Of a stretch of 64,000 nucleotides of DNA, positions 23,312 to 34,835 are shown in pieces. Both the position numbers and the translations under genes were made by a program. Position 1 is the stretch's first letter. Each line of letters begins with the position of its first letter. The DNA comes from Plantago ovata (lineage: Eukaryota; Streptophyta; Magnoliopsida; Lamiales; Plantaginaceae): contig CM051455.1 of NCBI GenBank assembly GCA_028274465.1, positions 118,705,547 through 118,769,546 of the forward strand, written 5' to 3'. The notes under the pieces are model-generated. The model did not search any database, was not told the DNA's origin, and worked only from the letters and a program-made list of their open reading frames with translations.

Positions 23312-24565
23312 TGATGAACCAGAATTTGTCGGATTCCAATTGATCAAATAAATTTGTTATTTAGCCAAAGGCAATCCACAACTACAACGAAAACCGTAGT
23401 GTAGCAGTAGAATGACTCGAGTGTCGTTCTCTCAGGACTATAACTAGCTTTATCTATTTAACAAGAGAATATAAAACAACAGACAGATAGCAATAGGGGG
23501 TTTCTAGCAGATAATGGAGATTGGTGATAGTATGGTCCTTCTTAACATAACGGGTCGATAATCATGCATAAATTCCTCGGTCTTGCATAGAGATCTTTGA
23601 ATCAATCTAGTGTCCTGTTGCAAATATTAAGCACTACGAAGATAACTGGTCTGACAAGTCAATCACGATTGTCCTAATGTGTTCCGTAATTATTCAACAC
23701 TACGAAGATAATTGGTCTGATGGCCGACAAGTGTCCAATTGTGCATAATAATTAATACAACATACGAGAATTTTGGTTACAACTGATCAACGAAATAAAG
23801 CAATGACACGGAGTATAATGCGCGATATAGCCATTAGCATGATTATCTTCCCTTCGCTAAGAATTCACATACTACCACCAACGATAAGTTTAGCTACTCA
23901 TAATAGGCATGCAATCAACAGAAATCATAGAAGAAAACATGTTGAAAGAATATAATAAAATAAGTAGAATAAAACTGTAAGATACAAAGTTATCGAAGGT
24001 TGTCAATCTCCGGATGATTGCGGTCCTACGAGCTCCAAACTGCTATGAAAAAGTATCCCCTAAGCTACGGAACTCCTAGAACAGGCCCCGTGAAGTCCCT
24101 ACCTAAAACTATAGAGAGAGGTGAGAGAGAAGGTCTGGAAAGATATGATTTTCGGAGAAAACCTGAGCACTATATATAGGCCCAGAGAAACCACGGGGCG
24201 GTTCGCCCCCGGGTAATTCTCGCAGAATTCCGCGTTTTCAACGCGTTTTTGGATTTCTTCACCTTTTCGGACTCGGTTTATGACTTCTAGTAGCCTTCTA
24301 ACCTCCAGATTCGGCCCCTAGACTTCAAATCCTATCCGGAAACCTTCATATACTCCAAATAGGCTTCTGGAACACCAATTCCTTGTCAACTTCAATATAA
24401 TTGCCCGGAAATCCTCGAATTTCAACCAAAACCTGTAAAATAAAATCTAAAGGGAAACGTGACACTATTCTAATAAAATGTACTAAAATATAGCTAAATT
24501 AACATAGAGGATAGCTAAAATAGGTGAAAAAGACTCGAATGAAAGTGTAAAATACACATTCATCA
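23312..24565 (-). repeat. 5' LTR of gypsy C
   Basis: 1254 bp. It matches the 3' LTR closely but carries one GC module (24191-24212) where the 3' LTR has two. The promoter part has TATATATAGG (about 24171-24181). Confidence 0.93.
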
Positions 24566-24570
24566 CTAAG

Positions 24571-26026
24571 CTGTCAAACTTAGTTTTATTTCCAAAAACA
24601 TTAACTACCTGCTGAGCAGGGAGTGTTGATTCTGGTGCAGAGGCTTTAGCAACCATTAGCAAAAGAATAAGTTTCAGAATTTGAAGTTTTACTGATGGTT
24701 GAATTATCTACCTGCTGAAGAAGGACAAGTTGTGGCTCAGTCCTTTCAGCATTAACAGTTTCTTCAATTTTTGGGACTGTTTCTTCAGCAGACTTCTTGT
24801 CTTGCTCTGTTTGAGAAAGCTGTGCGGTTTCAGCAATCTCCCTTGTCTCTGAAATGACAAGTTGAGCAGAAGCATCTTGACCTTTAAGCTCACTGCTTGT
24901 CATGAAGACATCAATGGATTTGTTGGATGATTCTTCAATCTCCAACTCCATTTGTTGGCTTATAGCTTCCAGTACAAGCTGGACTTTGTCAATTGATGTC
25001 TTTGGTGAACTTGGGCCAGTATTCTCTGCATCATGAGATGTGCCGTTGAATAGTGCTTCTTGTGTTTCAGCAACTTATGGAACTTGAACCATTGCTGTCT
25101 CAGCAACTGGTTCTTCAGAAATCGGGGTTTCAGCAACTTGATGAGTTGCTTGTTCAGCAACCATCTTTTCAGCAGCATCAGCAAGTGCCGCCTTTTGCAG
25201 ATCAGCAGCAATATCACTTCCTGGTTCCATAGTTGGATCATCTAGATTATCTACAATGTAGATATCTGGGACTTGGGCAGGAATTTCATTTCCACTGCCT
25301 TGTGGTCTGTTCTCAGTAGAGGGATCAACGTTGAGTCGATCATTGAAGGCTTCCGCAAACACTTCAATGTTGCTGACATAGGCTTCAGTAACTACCTTGT
25401 CAACATCTACTGGAACTTGCGTTTCAGCAATTGTCTGGGAATTGTCTGAGAGGTCATGGACAATAGGAACTGACTTGCGAGCCAGTGTTTTCTTCCTTGT
25501 GTTATTTGTCCTTTTCCTCTTTGGTACAGGATTTGCTGATGACGCTGCAGTCTGAGTGTCATCATCAGCTTTCCTCTTTTTCTTGTTAGATTTCTTCAGT
25601 TTCCCAGCAGATACGTCAGTAGTTGCATTTTCAGCAACGGCTGTTGTACACGTACCTTGTTGATCATCTACAACAGTTTCATCTTTGTCACAACCATCTA
25701 CAGCAGTTTCATCTCTAAGTTGCTGAGTGGTGACATCTGCAGCTGTTGTATACCTTTCTTGCTGGCTTGTGCTGACAACATTTGCAGTTGTTGTCTTCTT
25801 TGATTTTTCTAGTTTCTTGCCAGCAGTTTTAGGTACATTCTGCTTGTAGAAGGATCTTCCCACATTGCATACAGATTTCTTGATTGGCAATGGGTTTCTC
25901 AGTTGAATCCTGAAATGTTCAAGGATATAGCATATCTTTATTCCATATATAACTAGAAAGGAAGGTGAGACCTTGTTGTCTTCTACCTTTACCTTGAACT
26001 TAGTGACACAATCAACAAGCCTGTTG
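24571..26026 (-). pseudogene. ORF2 of copia B, middle part
   Basis: Reading continues in the same frame from the N-terminal part (27350-28108) once solo LTR K is removed. The codons run on through RLVDCVTKFKVKVEDNKVSP. The segment has a basic, probably nuclear-localisation-like stretch (KKSNKKKRK and PKRKRTNNTRKK, about 25470-25600), then a long Glu/Ala/Val-rich low-complexity region. An in-frame TAA at 25075-25077 breaks it, after which the frame stays open to 24646. Beyond that, CAGCAG|GTAGTT (about 24608) and TTTATTTCAG|G near 18113 look like an intron donor and acceptor, with gypsy C inserted between them. The function is unknown. Confidence 0.65.
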
Positions 26027-26031
26027 AAAAT

Positions 26032-27344
26032 TGATGAACGGAGATTTGTCGGGTCACGGTTAATCAAATAAATTTGTTATTTAGCCAAAGGCAATTCACA
26101 ACTACAACGAAAACCTTAGTGTAGCAGTAGAATGACCACGAGTGTCGTTCTCTAAGGACTATAACTAGCTTTATCTATTTAACTAAAGAATATAAAAACA
26201 GCAGACGGTAAAGCAAAGGTTTTTCTAACAGATAATGGAGATTGGTGATAGTATGATCCTTCAAAGTATAACTGGTTAATAATCATGCGTAAATTCCTCG
26301 GTCTTGCATGGAGATCTTTGATCAATCGAATGTCCTGTTGTAATTATTAAGCACTACGAAGATAAAGATACTGACAAGTCAATCACTATTGTCCAATTGT
26401 GTTCCGTAATTATTCAACACTACGAAGATATAGATATGCATAGGTCGATGAGGGTCCAATTGTGCATAATAATTAATCAACATACGAGGATTTAGGCTGA
26501 GCCTGATCAACAAAATAAAGCAATAACACGGAGTATAATGCGCGATATAGCCATTAGCATGATTATCTTCCCTTCGCTAAGAATTCACATACTACCACCA
26601 ACGATAAGTTTAGCTACTCATAGTTGTCATGCAATCAACAGAAATCATAGAAGAAAACATGTTGAAAGATATATAAAAATAAGTAGAATAAACTGTAAGA
26701 TACAATGTTACCGAAGGTTGTCAATCTCCGAAGAATTGCGATCCTACAAGCTCCAAACTGCTATGAAAAAGTATCTCCTAAGATACGAACCCCCAGAACA
26801 GGCTCTGGGAATTCCCTACCTAAAACTACAGAGAAAGGTGAGAGAATAGGTCTGGAAAAGTATGAATTTCGGAGAAAAACTGAGCAACTATATATAGGCT
26901 TCGAAATAGTGTGGGGCGATTCGCCCCACACACCGGGCGATTTGCTCGGTGTGGGGCGATTTGCCCCACGTCCCGGGCGGTTCGCCCGGGAGTGAATTTC
27001 GCGGAATTCCGCGTTTTCGACGCGTTTTTGGATTTCTTCCCCTTTTCGGACTCGGTTTCTGACTTCTAGTGGCCTTTTAACCTCCAGATTCGACCCCTAG
27101 ACTCCAAATCCTATTCGGAAACCTTCAGATACTCTAAATAGGCTTCTGGAACACCAATTCCTTGTCAACTTCAATATAATTGCCCGGAAATCCTCGTTTT
27201 TCAACCAAAACCTGTAAAATAAAATCTAAAGGGAAACATGACACTATTCTAATAAAATGCCCTAAAATATAGATAAATTAACGTAGAGGATAACTAAAAT
27301 AGGTGAAAAAGAATCAAATGAAAGTGTAGAATACACATTCATCA
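26032..27344 (-). repeat. Solo gypsy LTR K
   Basis: 1313-bp LTR of the C/J/D/F family, TGATGAAC...TTCATCA, flanked by AAAAT at 26027-26031 and 27345-27349 with no internal sequence. It is the product of LTR-LTR recombination that removed an element from copia B. It carries three or more GC palindrome modules (26910-26990) and TATATATAGG at about 26888-26898. Confidence 0.93.
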
Positions 27345-27349
27345 AAAAT

Positions 27350-28108
27350 GTACTTAGCCCAGTTAAGTTCCGTTTTATTTTCATGGATATGCATCAGCAG
27401 CGGCCATCTTCTCAGGCCTACTTGGTCTATTCCTCCGACTTGGGAGTCCAAAACTTTTATCTGTAGCAGAGCTACTAGACCAAGTGAATGGAAGAGATGC
27501 TTCCTCTTAACGTGCTTTGTCCAAGTCACGGGAGCAATCTCTCCTTTCTTCATTTTCTCATTTCTGATGTCACTGTAGAAAGCTTCAATTTCTTCGTCAG
27601 TGGCAGTGACGTCATCTTCAGTTCCAGTGGTTGGAATCTGAAATATTTCAGCTAAATCAGTCCATTTCAGGACGATTTGCGTGTTCTGAACTGTAGTAAA
27701 GATCACTTTTTCAGTGACTCCTTTACTATCAGTTAGGGACTGGATTTCTGCATTATTGTAGAACTCCATTCTGTCCAGCATGCTCACTTGCTTAGTGCGA
27801 GCAGATATGAAATTCATGAGGCCTTGCTGTTTGATAAATTCAAGCGCCTCTTCATTTTCATCATCGAGTTCTTGTTCATAGAAGTATCTAATGTACTTCT
27901 CCTTTGCAAATCCACCCCATTGCATCATCATCTCACACTTTGCAGTGTCAAGATATGACGGAGGCATAGGTTTTTCCGATATCCTATCGTTTTTTAACAC
28001 AACTTTTGTTGTGTTTGATGCCGGAGTAGTCACCGGAGCAGTGCGTTTCTCAGCACTGTCAACCTTAGACGACTTTGAGGACTTAGAGGACTGTCTCTTT
28101 GGTGCCAT
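27350..28108 (-). pseudogene. ORF2 of copia B, N-terminal part
   Basis: The ATG at 28108 begins MAPKRQSSKSSKSSK. About 255 codons are open up to the solo LTR K insertion. After a basic Ser/Lys leader it looks globular, with segments RYFYEQELDDENEEALEF, MEFYNNAEIQSL and ILKWTDLAEIFQIPTT-like spacing. These loosely resemble the plant-transposon-associated domain found N-terminally in some Sirevirus env-like ORFs (family resemblance judged by eye only). The product is unknown. This part has no stop, but the gene is broken by K, C and stops further on. The same start occurs in copia A at 381. Confidence 0.7.
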
Positions 28109-29013
28109 TTCTTTTATAGAGAAGAAAATGTGTACGAAAAAGATAGTTTGCTTTTTTACCGGAGGTACAGTAGATTCAGGCTAACATTTGCAGAGAAAGG
28201 AAATGTGAGTTAAAGAATTTTGTCATTTCTCTAACTCCTTCTTTATATAGTGTCTCTGATGTGTGAGAAACTCAATCGATTTGAGCTCTCAGCAAGGGTA
28301 AAACAGAGAAACACAGGCGTTAGTGGAGCCTTTGCATTGAATGCGTAGTGGCCCACTAACTAAAACCGTCAGAGCATTCTCTCTCTTTGTTTTATTAACT
28401 GTTAGATTAGTAACTCCTTTTAATCAATGGCCACGATTGTATTTCATGTCATGATTATTACGAGTTTATCTGTGCCCGATTAACGTCACAAATTGATTTT
28501 ACCGAGTTTTAAGGGATTAGATTGCTTGCTGAAATAGGCAAGAATCTTTTCAGCGAGTTTGCATTAATAGCCTAGATACTTGCTGAAAGTTCCCCCTTAC
28601 TTAGATATCTCTTATTTTCTTAAGTTTAAAAGATATTTCTGATTTCCCATATCAATAAGTTCTTTTGTACTTGAGATATCTTTTGGTAAAATCTGAGAAA
28701 TGAGTTTTGCTCTTTTTCTGAGTTCCCATCTCAGAATATTCCCTTGGTACTTGAATACCTGTTTCAGTATCTTTGATTGTCTAAATGCCTGTTTCAGCAA
28801 TCCTTAAGGTTTTTTTCTTACTGAGTGCCTGTCTTAGCAAGTGATCAAGTTTCCTAACAAATACCCGTTTTGAAGGAATTACTTGCTGAATGCCTATTTC
28901 AGCAAACATGTACTGACCTATCATTTCTTAGGAGAAATTAGTAGACGGAGCTTTTAAGTAAGAATACTTTAGCTTGCTGAATACCTGTTTCAGCATTCTG
29001 CCAAATGTATTCT
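28109..29013 (-). other. Spacer between pol and ORF2 of copia B
   Basis: Noncoding. It contains repeated CTGTTTCAGCAA-type words (28735-29000) and is homologous to 382-1292 in A. No convincing promoter was found. The conserved length (about 0.9 kb) in both copies suggests it is a regular part of the element. Confidence 0.6.
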
Positions 29014-32000
29014 TTATTGAGGTAGTTCAATCAATCCAAGGTTATACCTTAGCATTGCGAACCTATTCTCTGGTAGGGGCTTGGTAAAGATGTCAGCAAG
29101 CTGATCATCAGTGCCTACTTTCACAACCTCAATATCTCCTTTTTCTACATGATCTCTAATGAAATGATGTCTAATATCAATGTGCTTAGTCCTAGAGTGA
29201 AACTTAGGATTTTGCGTGATAGCAATAGCACTTGTATTATCACAAAAGATTGGTGTTTTCTTTGCAGAAATACCATAATCTCTTAATTGTTGCTGAATCC
29301 ATAGGATTTGAGCTGTGCAACAACCAGCTGCAATGTATTCAGATTCAGTGGATGAAATGGCAACACCGGTTTGCTTCTTGCTGAACCATGATATTAATCT
29401 AGTACCCAAAAACTGACAAGTTCCAGAGGTACTTTTTCTATCAAGAGTTGATCCTCCATGATCAGCATCAGAATAACCAACCAATTCTAGTCTAGAATCT
29501 TTAGGATACCATAATCCAACATTGACTGTACCTTTGACATATTTCAGTATCTTGATTGCCTTTTTGTAGTGTGATTCTCTTGGATCAGATTGGAATCTTG
29601 CACACACACAAACAACATACTGAATGTTAGGTCTACTTGTTAAATACAACAAGGAACCAATGAGCTTCCTATACTTGTGTTCTTCAACACTTTTATCTTC
29701 TTTAGTATAGCCCAATTTGGTACCAACACTCATAGGGCTGTTTTTTGGTTTCTCTTCCTCTTTGATCCTAAACTCTATGAGCATTTATTTTGTATACTTT
29801 GCTTGATTTATGAATATTCCATCTTTGAGTTGCTTGACTTGCAATCCTAGGAAATAATTCAATTTTCCCATCATACTCATTTCAAACTTGTTTGTCATGA
29901 GTTTGGCAAAATCATCACAAAGTTGCTTGTCCTTAGATCCAAAAATTATGTCATCCACATAAGTTTGAACTAAGAGTATTTTACCATCATGGTTCATGGT
30001 AAATAAGGTTTTGTCAACTTCACCTTTCTTGAAACCATTTTCCAGCAAGAACTTAGCCAAGGTATCATACCATGCTCTTGGTGCTTGCTTTAGACCATAT
30101 ACAACTTTCTGAAGCTTGTATACCATCTTGATTTCTGAGGGAAGTTCAAAGCCAGGGGGTTGTTCTAAGTAGACTTCTTCAGCAAGTTCACCATTCAAGA
30201 ATGCACTTTTAACATCCATTTGGTAAACAATGAAGTCATCGTGAGCAGCAAAGGCCAAGAAAATCCTAATTGCATCCAATCTTGCAACTGGTGCATAAGA
30301 CTCATCATAGTCCAATCCTTCAGTCTGACAGTAACCTTGAGCAACTAAACGTGCTTTATTTCTTGTTACTTCACCAGACTCACTCAGCTTGTTTCTGAAC
30401 ACCCACTTTGTACCAATAGCTTTCTTGTCTTCAGCAAGTGGTACAAGTTTCCAGACTTTGTTCCTTTCGAATTGATCCAGTTCGTCTTGCATTGCCTTTA
30501 TCCATTCAGAATGCTATAAAGCTTCTTCTATGGTTTTAGGTTCAATTTCTGAAACAAAGCAAGAGAACAATGATTCTACTTCTACGACAGTTGCTTCTTC
30601 AGCAAGTCCATGAGTAGTTTTGGATCTAGTCACTTCAGCATGTGACTCTTCAGTATGTACTTGTTCAGTACTATTGGGATTTTGTGTCTCTGCTGAGATT
30701 GGTTCATCAGCAACTGCTTGTTCAACATTGCTTGATTGTGGTAATTCATCAGCAGGCACTAGAGGTTGCGTAGTTTCAGCAACTTCCGGAGCAACTGCGT
30801 CTTTTGCTGGAAATTCTTTGTCGTGAACTATATTTATCTTGTCATGACTTGGGGGAGGAGAGTCATTGTCAGAATCATCATTTAGTTCAATTGACTTGAT
30901 TTGCCTAGCATCAGATTCAGTTCTTTGCTCGTGTATGATTAACTTTTTCATACATTCTGATATTTCTTCTTCAGCAGGCACTCCTTGTGTCTTTTCATAT
31001 AATACAACATGCACTGATTCTTCGATCTTTTGTGCCTTTTTGTTGTAAACTCTATAAGCTTTACTATGCAAGGAGTAACCGAGAAATATCGCTTCGTTTG
31101 CCTTTGGTTGAAATGTTCTTATGTATTCTCTACCATTATTAAGAACGAAACACTTGCAACCAAATACTCTTAGATGAGTGATATTAGGAGGTCTTACAAC
31201 AAACAATTCATAAGGAGTTTTGTTGTATTCCTTAGTAATCAAACATCTGTTTTGAGTATAACATGCGGTATTAATCGATTCAACCCAGTAAGCCTCACTT
31301 ATTTCAGTGTCAGCAAGCATTGTTTTTGCGGCTTCTTTCGGGGTACGATTCTTCCGTTCAGCAACACCGTTTTGCTGTGGTGTTCTTACTGAGGATAACT
31401 GATGTTGTATACCTTTTGAGGTACAATATTCAGTTATGTACTGGTTTACAAACTCAGTACCTGGTCTGTCCTTATGACTTTTACCTTGTCATTTTTCATG
31501 ACTTCAAGCTTATTCAGCAAGTTAGGTATTTCAGTCCTGGTTTCAGATTTGTGCTTGATGAATACTACCCAAGTGAATCTTGAATAGTCATCCACCACGA
31601 CCAGACCATACTTCTTACCAGCATAGCTTGTTGAAGAAGATTCAAACAAGTCCATGTGCAAGAGTTGTAAAGGTTTTGTAGTTGACGGTACTGCCTTGTT
31701 CTTGAAAGAAGATTTGGTTTGCTTTCCTTGCTGACATGCATTGCAAACACCATCCTTCTTAAAAGTAACCTTAGGTAATCCAACTACAAGTGCCTTTTTA
31801 GACAGCTTATTCAGCGTCTTGAAGTTTAGATGACTTGTTCGTTTATGCCATAACCATGCTTTTTCAGCAGGGCAATCGTGAACTGAGACAAGGCATTTTT
31901 CAACGATTGCTGAAGACCAATCTACGGTGTACAAGCCTCCTGATCTTCTTGCAATCATAATTACCTTTTTAGTCTCGAAATCTATAAGTTTACATTCATC

Positions 32001-32297
32001 ACTTTTGATTTTGATGAAGTATCCTTTGTCAACAAACTGACTCATGCTGAAAAGGTTAAACTTAAGATTTTTGACATAAAGAACTCCAGTAATGGTTATG
32101 CATCCTAACTTCACGTCACCATAGCCTTTTGTAGAACCGGAGCCTCCACCAGCAAACCTTATTGTTGGACCTTTAGACCACCGTCTATAGTTTATAAGGT
32201 TATTCTTGTTGCCCGTCATGTGCTTTCCACAACCACTATCAAAGTGCCAGATTGCATCGTTTGTCTCCGTGGCTGAAGTCTGCACAATCAAGAGCAA
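29014..32297 (-). pseudogene. Copia B pol: protease, integrase, RT, RNase H (degenerate)
   Basis: The protease has FDSGCGKHMTG near the start. The integrase N-terminal HHCC finger (WHKRTSHLN ... CNACQQGK) and core follow. A one-base deletion near 31462 relative to A shifts the frame right after the second catalytic Asp (RTD). The rest of integrase and RT then continue in the other frame from about 31459, with a TAG at 30511-30513 (AAG in A). RT motifs include YVDD in [17 protein letters not shown] at 29785-29787 sits at the RT-RNase H junction and is shared with A. RNase H is intact to the stop at 29014 (YSDADHGG, ISSTESEYIAAG, DIRHHFIRDHV). All domain motifs are recognisable, but the protein cannot be made as one piece. 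Confidence 0.92.
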
Positions 32298-32302
32298 ACA
32301 AG

Positions 32303-34723
32303 TTAATTATCCAATAATGGATGTCCATTAACATGTTCAAGAATGCGTCCAGTGGAAACCCAAGTCTTAAGTTTTTCAACTTTGACTTGTTTTCTACTTG
32401 CTGAGGAACTAGGAGGTTTTGAGCTGAAAGACTTTTGATTCGTGCTGATCAAGTCCACTTTCTGATGTGGTGTCTTGCTCGGTTGACCTTTTTGCTGAAC
32501 ATACTTTTCAGTAAGTTCTTTTCTAGCAAGGTTCCTTCTAGCCCTAGCATTAAGAGTCTTTTCAGAACTCTTAGGCTTGATTTTCTTCATCTCTTTGAAG
32601 TATCTTTGTTGACTTTGCTTATACTCGTGAAAAAGTTGACTTTGCTTGGTTTTGAAACCGAGTCCACTTTTCGGAGAATGCTAAGCTTTTATGTCAGCAA
32701 CCTTACTTGATTCAGGTTTGTCAGCAAAGGTCTTCTGATTACTTTTAGTAATCTTGCCTTTTGACTTAACAATTTGCTTTTCAGCAACTTGTTTGGCGGA
32801 ATGCTTCACAACATCCTTCTTCTTTCCAGTTTGCTTCTCAGCAACCTGTTTTCCTTTTAAAGTCTTGTTACTTTGAGTAGCAACAGCGGGCTTTATGGTC
32901 GTAGGTACTTGATTGCATGTTTCAGCAACCTTAGATTGACCAAACTGATAGAGTTCTGGTAGACCACTATCAGTAGCACGTACAATGGAAATCGGTGATT
33001 TATCTTTACTCAAGATTTCTACGTCATCACCTTCATACGTTGCACCTAAACCTTCTTTCTAAGATGGATCTCTCAAATAAGAGTTTAGTTCAGTCAGCGT
33101 ATTACTTGCGTCAGCATAAGATTTTAAATTGATTTTCATCTTTTTCATTTCTTGGATTTCAGCAAGTAACTTTAGAATTGAGGACTGATATTCTTCCAAT
33201 TCTAATGCCATTTGAGAATTCTTCTATGTAGCTTCAGCAATCAACTTCTTAAGACGCCTTATTTCAGCATCCTTTTCTTTTGTCTCTTCTTTCAGCAAGA
33301 CATACTTTTCAGTAGTCTGCTTGGTCAGAGTTTCAGCAATCTGTAGTTTCTCTTGCTGTCTGCTCAGAGTTTTCTCAAATCTTTTGATTTCTCCTTGAAT
33401 CTTATCAAGGTCAATCTCGTCTTCACTTTCTGAGTCTGAGTCAGAGGTAGGATTATTTACCTGACCGGCCATGAGGCAGAACTCGTAATTTGACACATCT
33501 GGATAAGCTTCCATAGCTATTCCACAAACTTCTTTGCCAATCTCCACATCTAGAGTGGCTTCTTCATCGTCAGTGTCTGAGCTTTCATCCTCACTGTCTT
33601 CGGAGCTAGTATCAATGCATAATGCATCGATTTTTGCTTGAAGCTTCTTCTTTTCTTCAGCAATAAAAGCTCTCTTGAACTTCTTCTTCTTTTCAGCAGA
33701 TTTGCCTTTCAGCAAAGGGCAATTATCTTTGAAGTGTCCAGGCTTTTTGCAGTAAAAGCAAAGATCATTTCCAACTGCTGGTTCTTCTGATGAAGTTGCT
33801 TTCTGAGCTTGCTTGTTCAGCGAGCTAGTCTCATTCTTGTACTTATGGTAGTTGTTACCAAGATGCTTTTTCAGCTTCTCTTTTGCTTTCCGCCTTTCAA
33901 GTTCCTTGCTGATGAATTTCTTCATGTTTTTGACAACTAAAGAGTTTTCATCAGTAGGCTCTTTATCATTCTTCTTTTAAGAAGATGACGGCTTTGCAGC
34001 AAGAGCAATGTTTTGCGATTTTTCAGCAAACACATTTTCTCTTTGCTTTGTCTCATAATTGACAGTAGCAAGATGAGAGAACAACTCTGTTGGTGTAATA
34101 TCTGGCATTTCTTGATTGTAATAGAAATTCTGAGTGTGGATCCATTCTTGATTCAGACTTCTGATAATGGTTTTCACCTTCTCAGAATCTGAGTAAAGAT
34201 TTCCAACACCCAAGGCTGCCATTTCACTAACAAGAGTTGTGAATCTGAAATCCAAGTCTTCCAGTGACTCGTTTGTACCTTGTTTAAAGTTTTGAAACTT
34301 TAATTTAAGTACTTCAAGTTTGTTTTCCTTGGTTTTGTCAGATCCAACACAAAGATCTTGAACCATTTTCCAAGCTTCCTTAGCAGTTTTAGCACCCCAC
34401 AGTTTGCACTGTATGGCATCCGGAGTTGATCGAATGATGATGTTTCTTGCTTGGCCATCAATACGGAATCTCTTGGCTTCGTCGGAAGTCCATTCCTCTC
34501 TTGGTTTTGGTACAACAGTATCAATCGGTTCGCCTAAGATAGTTTCCTTTCCAGCTTCAGTGGTCTTGTGAGGGAAACTCCTTTCAACCTTAGTGATCTT
34601 GATAGGTCCATCATTAATGACAGTGACCATCTCATCACTAATGGCCTCAAGATGTAGCATCATGTTGTTTCGCCATTTTCCGTAGTTTTCCAGCTTCAAC
34701 AAGGGAGCATCTCCTAAAGACAT
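32303..34723 (-). pseudogene. Copia B gag
   Basis: The ATG at 34723 begins MSLGDAPLLKLENYGKWRNN, a typical copia gag start with an UBN2-like domain (LWGAKTAKEAWKMVQDLC, LEDLDFRFTTLVSEM). The zinc knuckle is intact (CFYCKKPGHFKDNC, about 33730-33775). A long Glu/Lys coiled-coil region follows, then Lys-rich repeats of the type KQVAEKQ. All parts are in one frame but interrupted by stops at 33977-33979, 33224-33226, about 33060 and 32681. At least two of these are C-to-T changes (CAG to TAG) compared with A or I. The last part (32303-32590) ends HVNGHPLLDN just before the protease frame. Gag would form the particle and bind the element RNA. Confidence 0.88.
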
Positions 34724-34821
34724 CCTGTCAGCAAAGCACTACCAAACTGATCAAGTGAGAGTGATTTATGGAAAGCACCTAAGGGGATCTAGGTTCAGTG
34801 CTGAAGGTTAAAGAACCTCAA

Positions 34822-34833
34822 GCTCTGATACCA
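34822..34833 (-). other. Primer binding site, tRNA-iMet (copia B)
   Basis: TGGTATCAGAGC on the element strand, two bases from the LTR. It is an exact complement of the 3' end of plant initiator-Met tRNA, the standard copia primer. Confidence 0.92.
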
Positions 34834-34835
34834 CT

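Larger units (their letters stand above)
18145..24565 (-). mobile_element. Gypsy element C, complete, gag-protease only
   Basis: 6421 bp between CTAAG duplications at 18140-18144 and 24566-24570, inserted in ORF2 of copia B. LTRs are 18145-19419 and 23312-24565. It has a tRNA-Asp primer site at 23291-23308, one gag-protease ORF (20992-23142), and 1.57 kb of 3' noncoding sequence. There is no RT, RNase H or integrase, so movement would depend on enzymes from a related element. The LTRs are very similar but differ in the number of GC palindrome modules. Confidence 0.93.
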
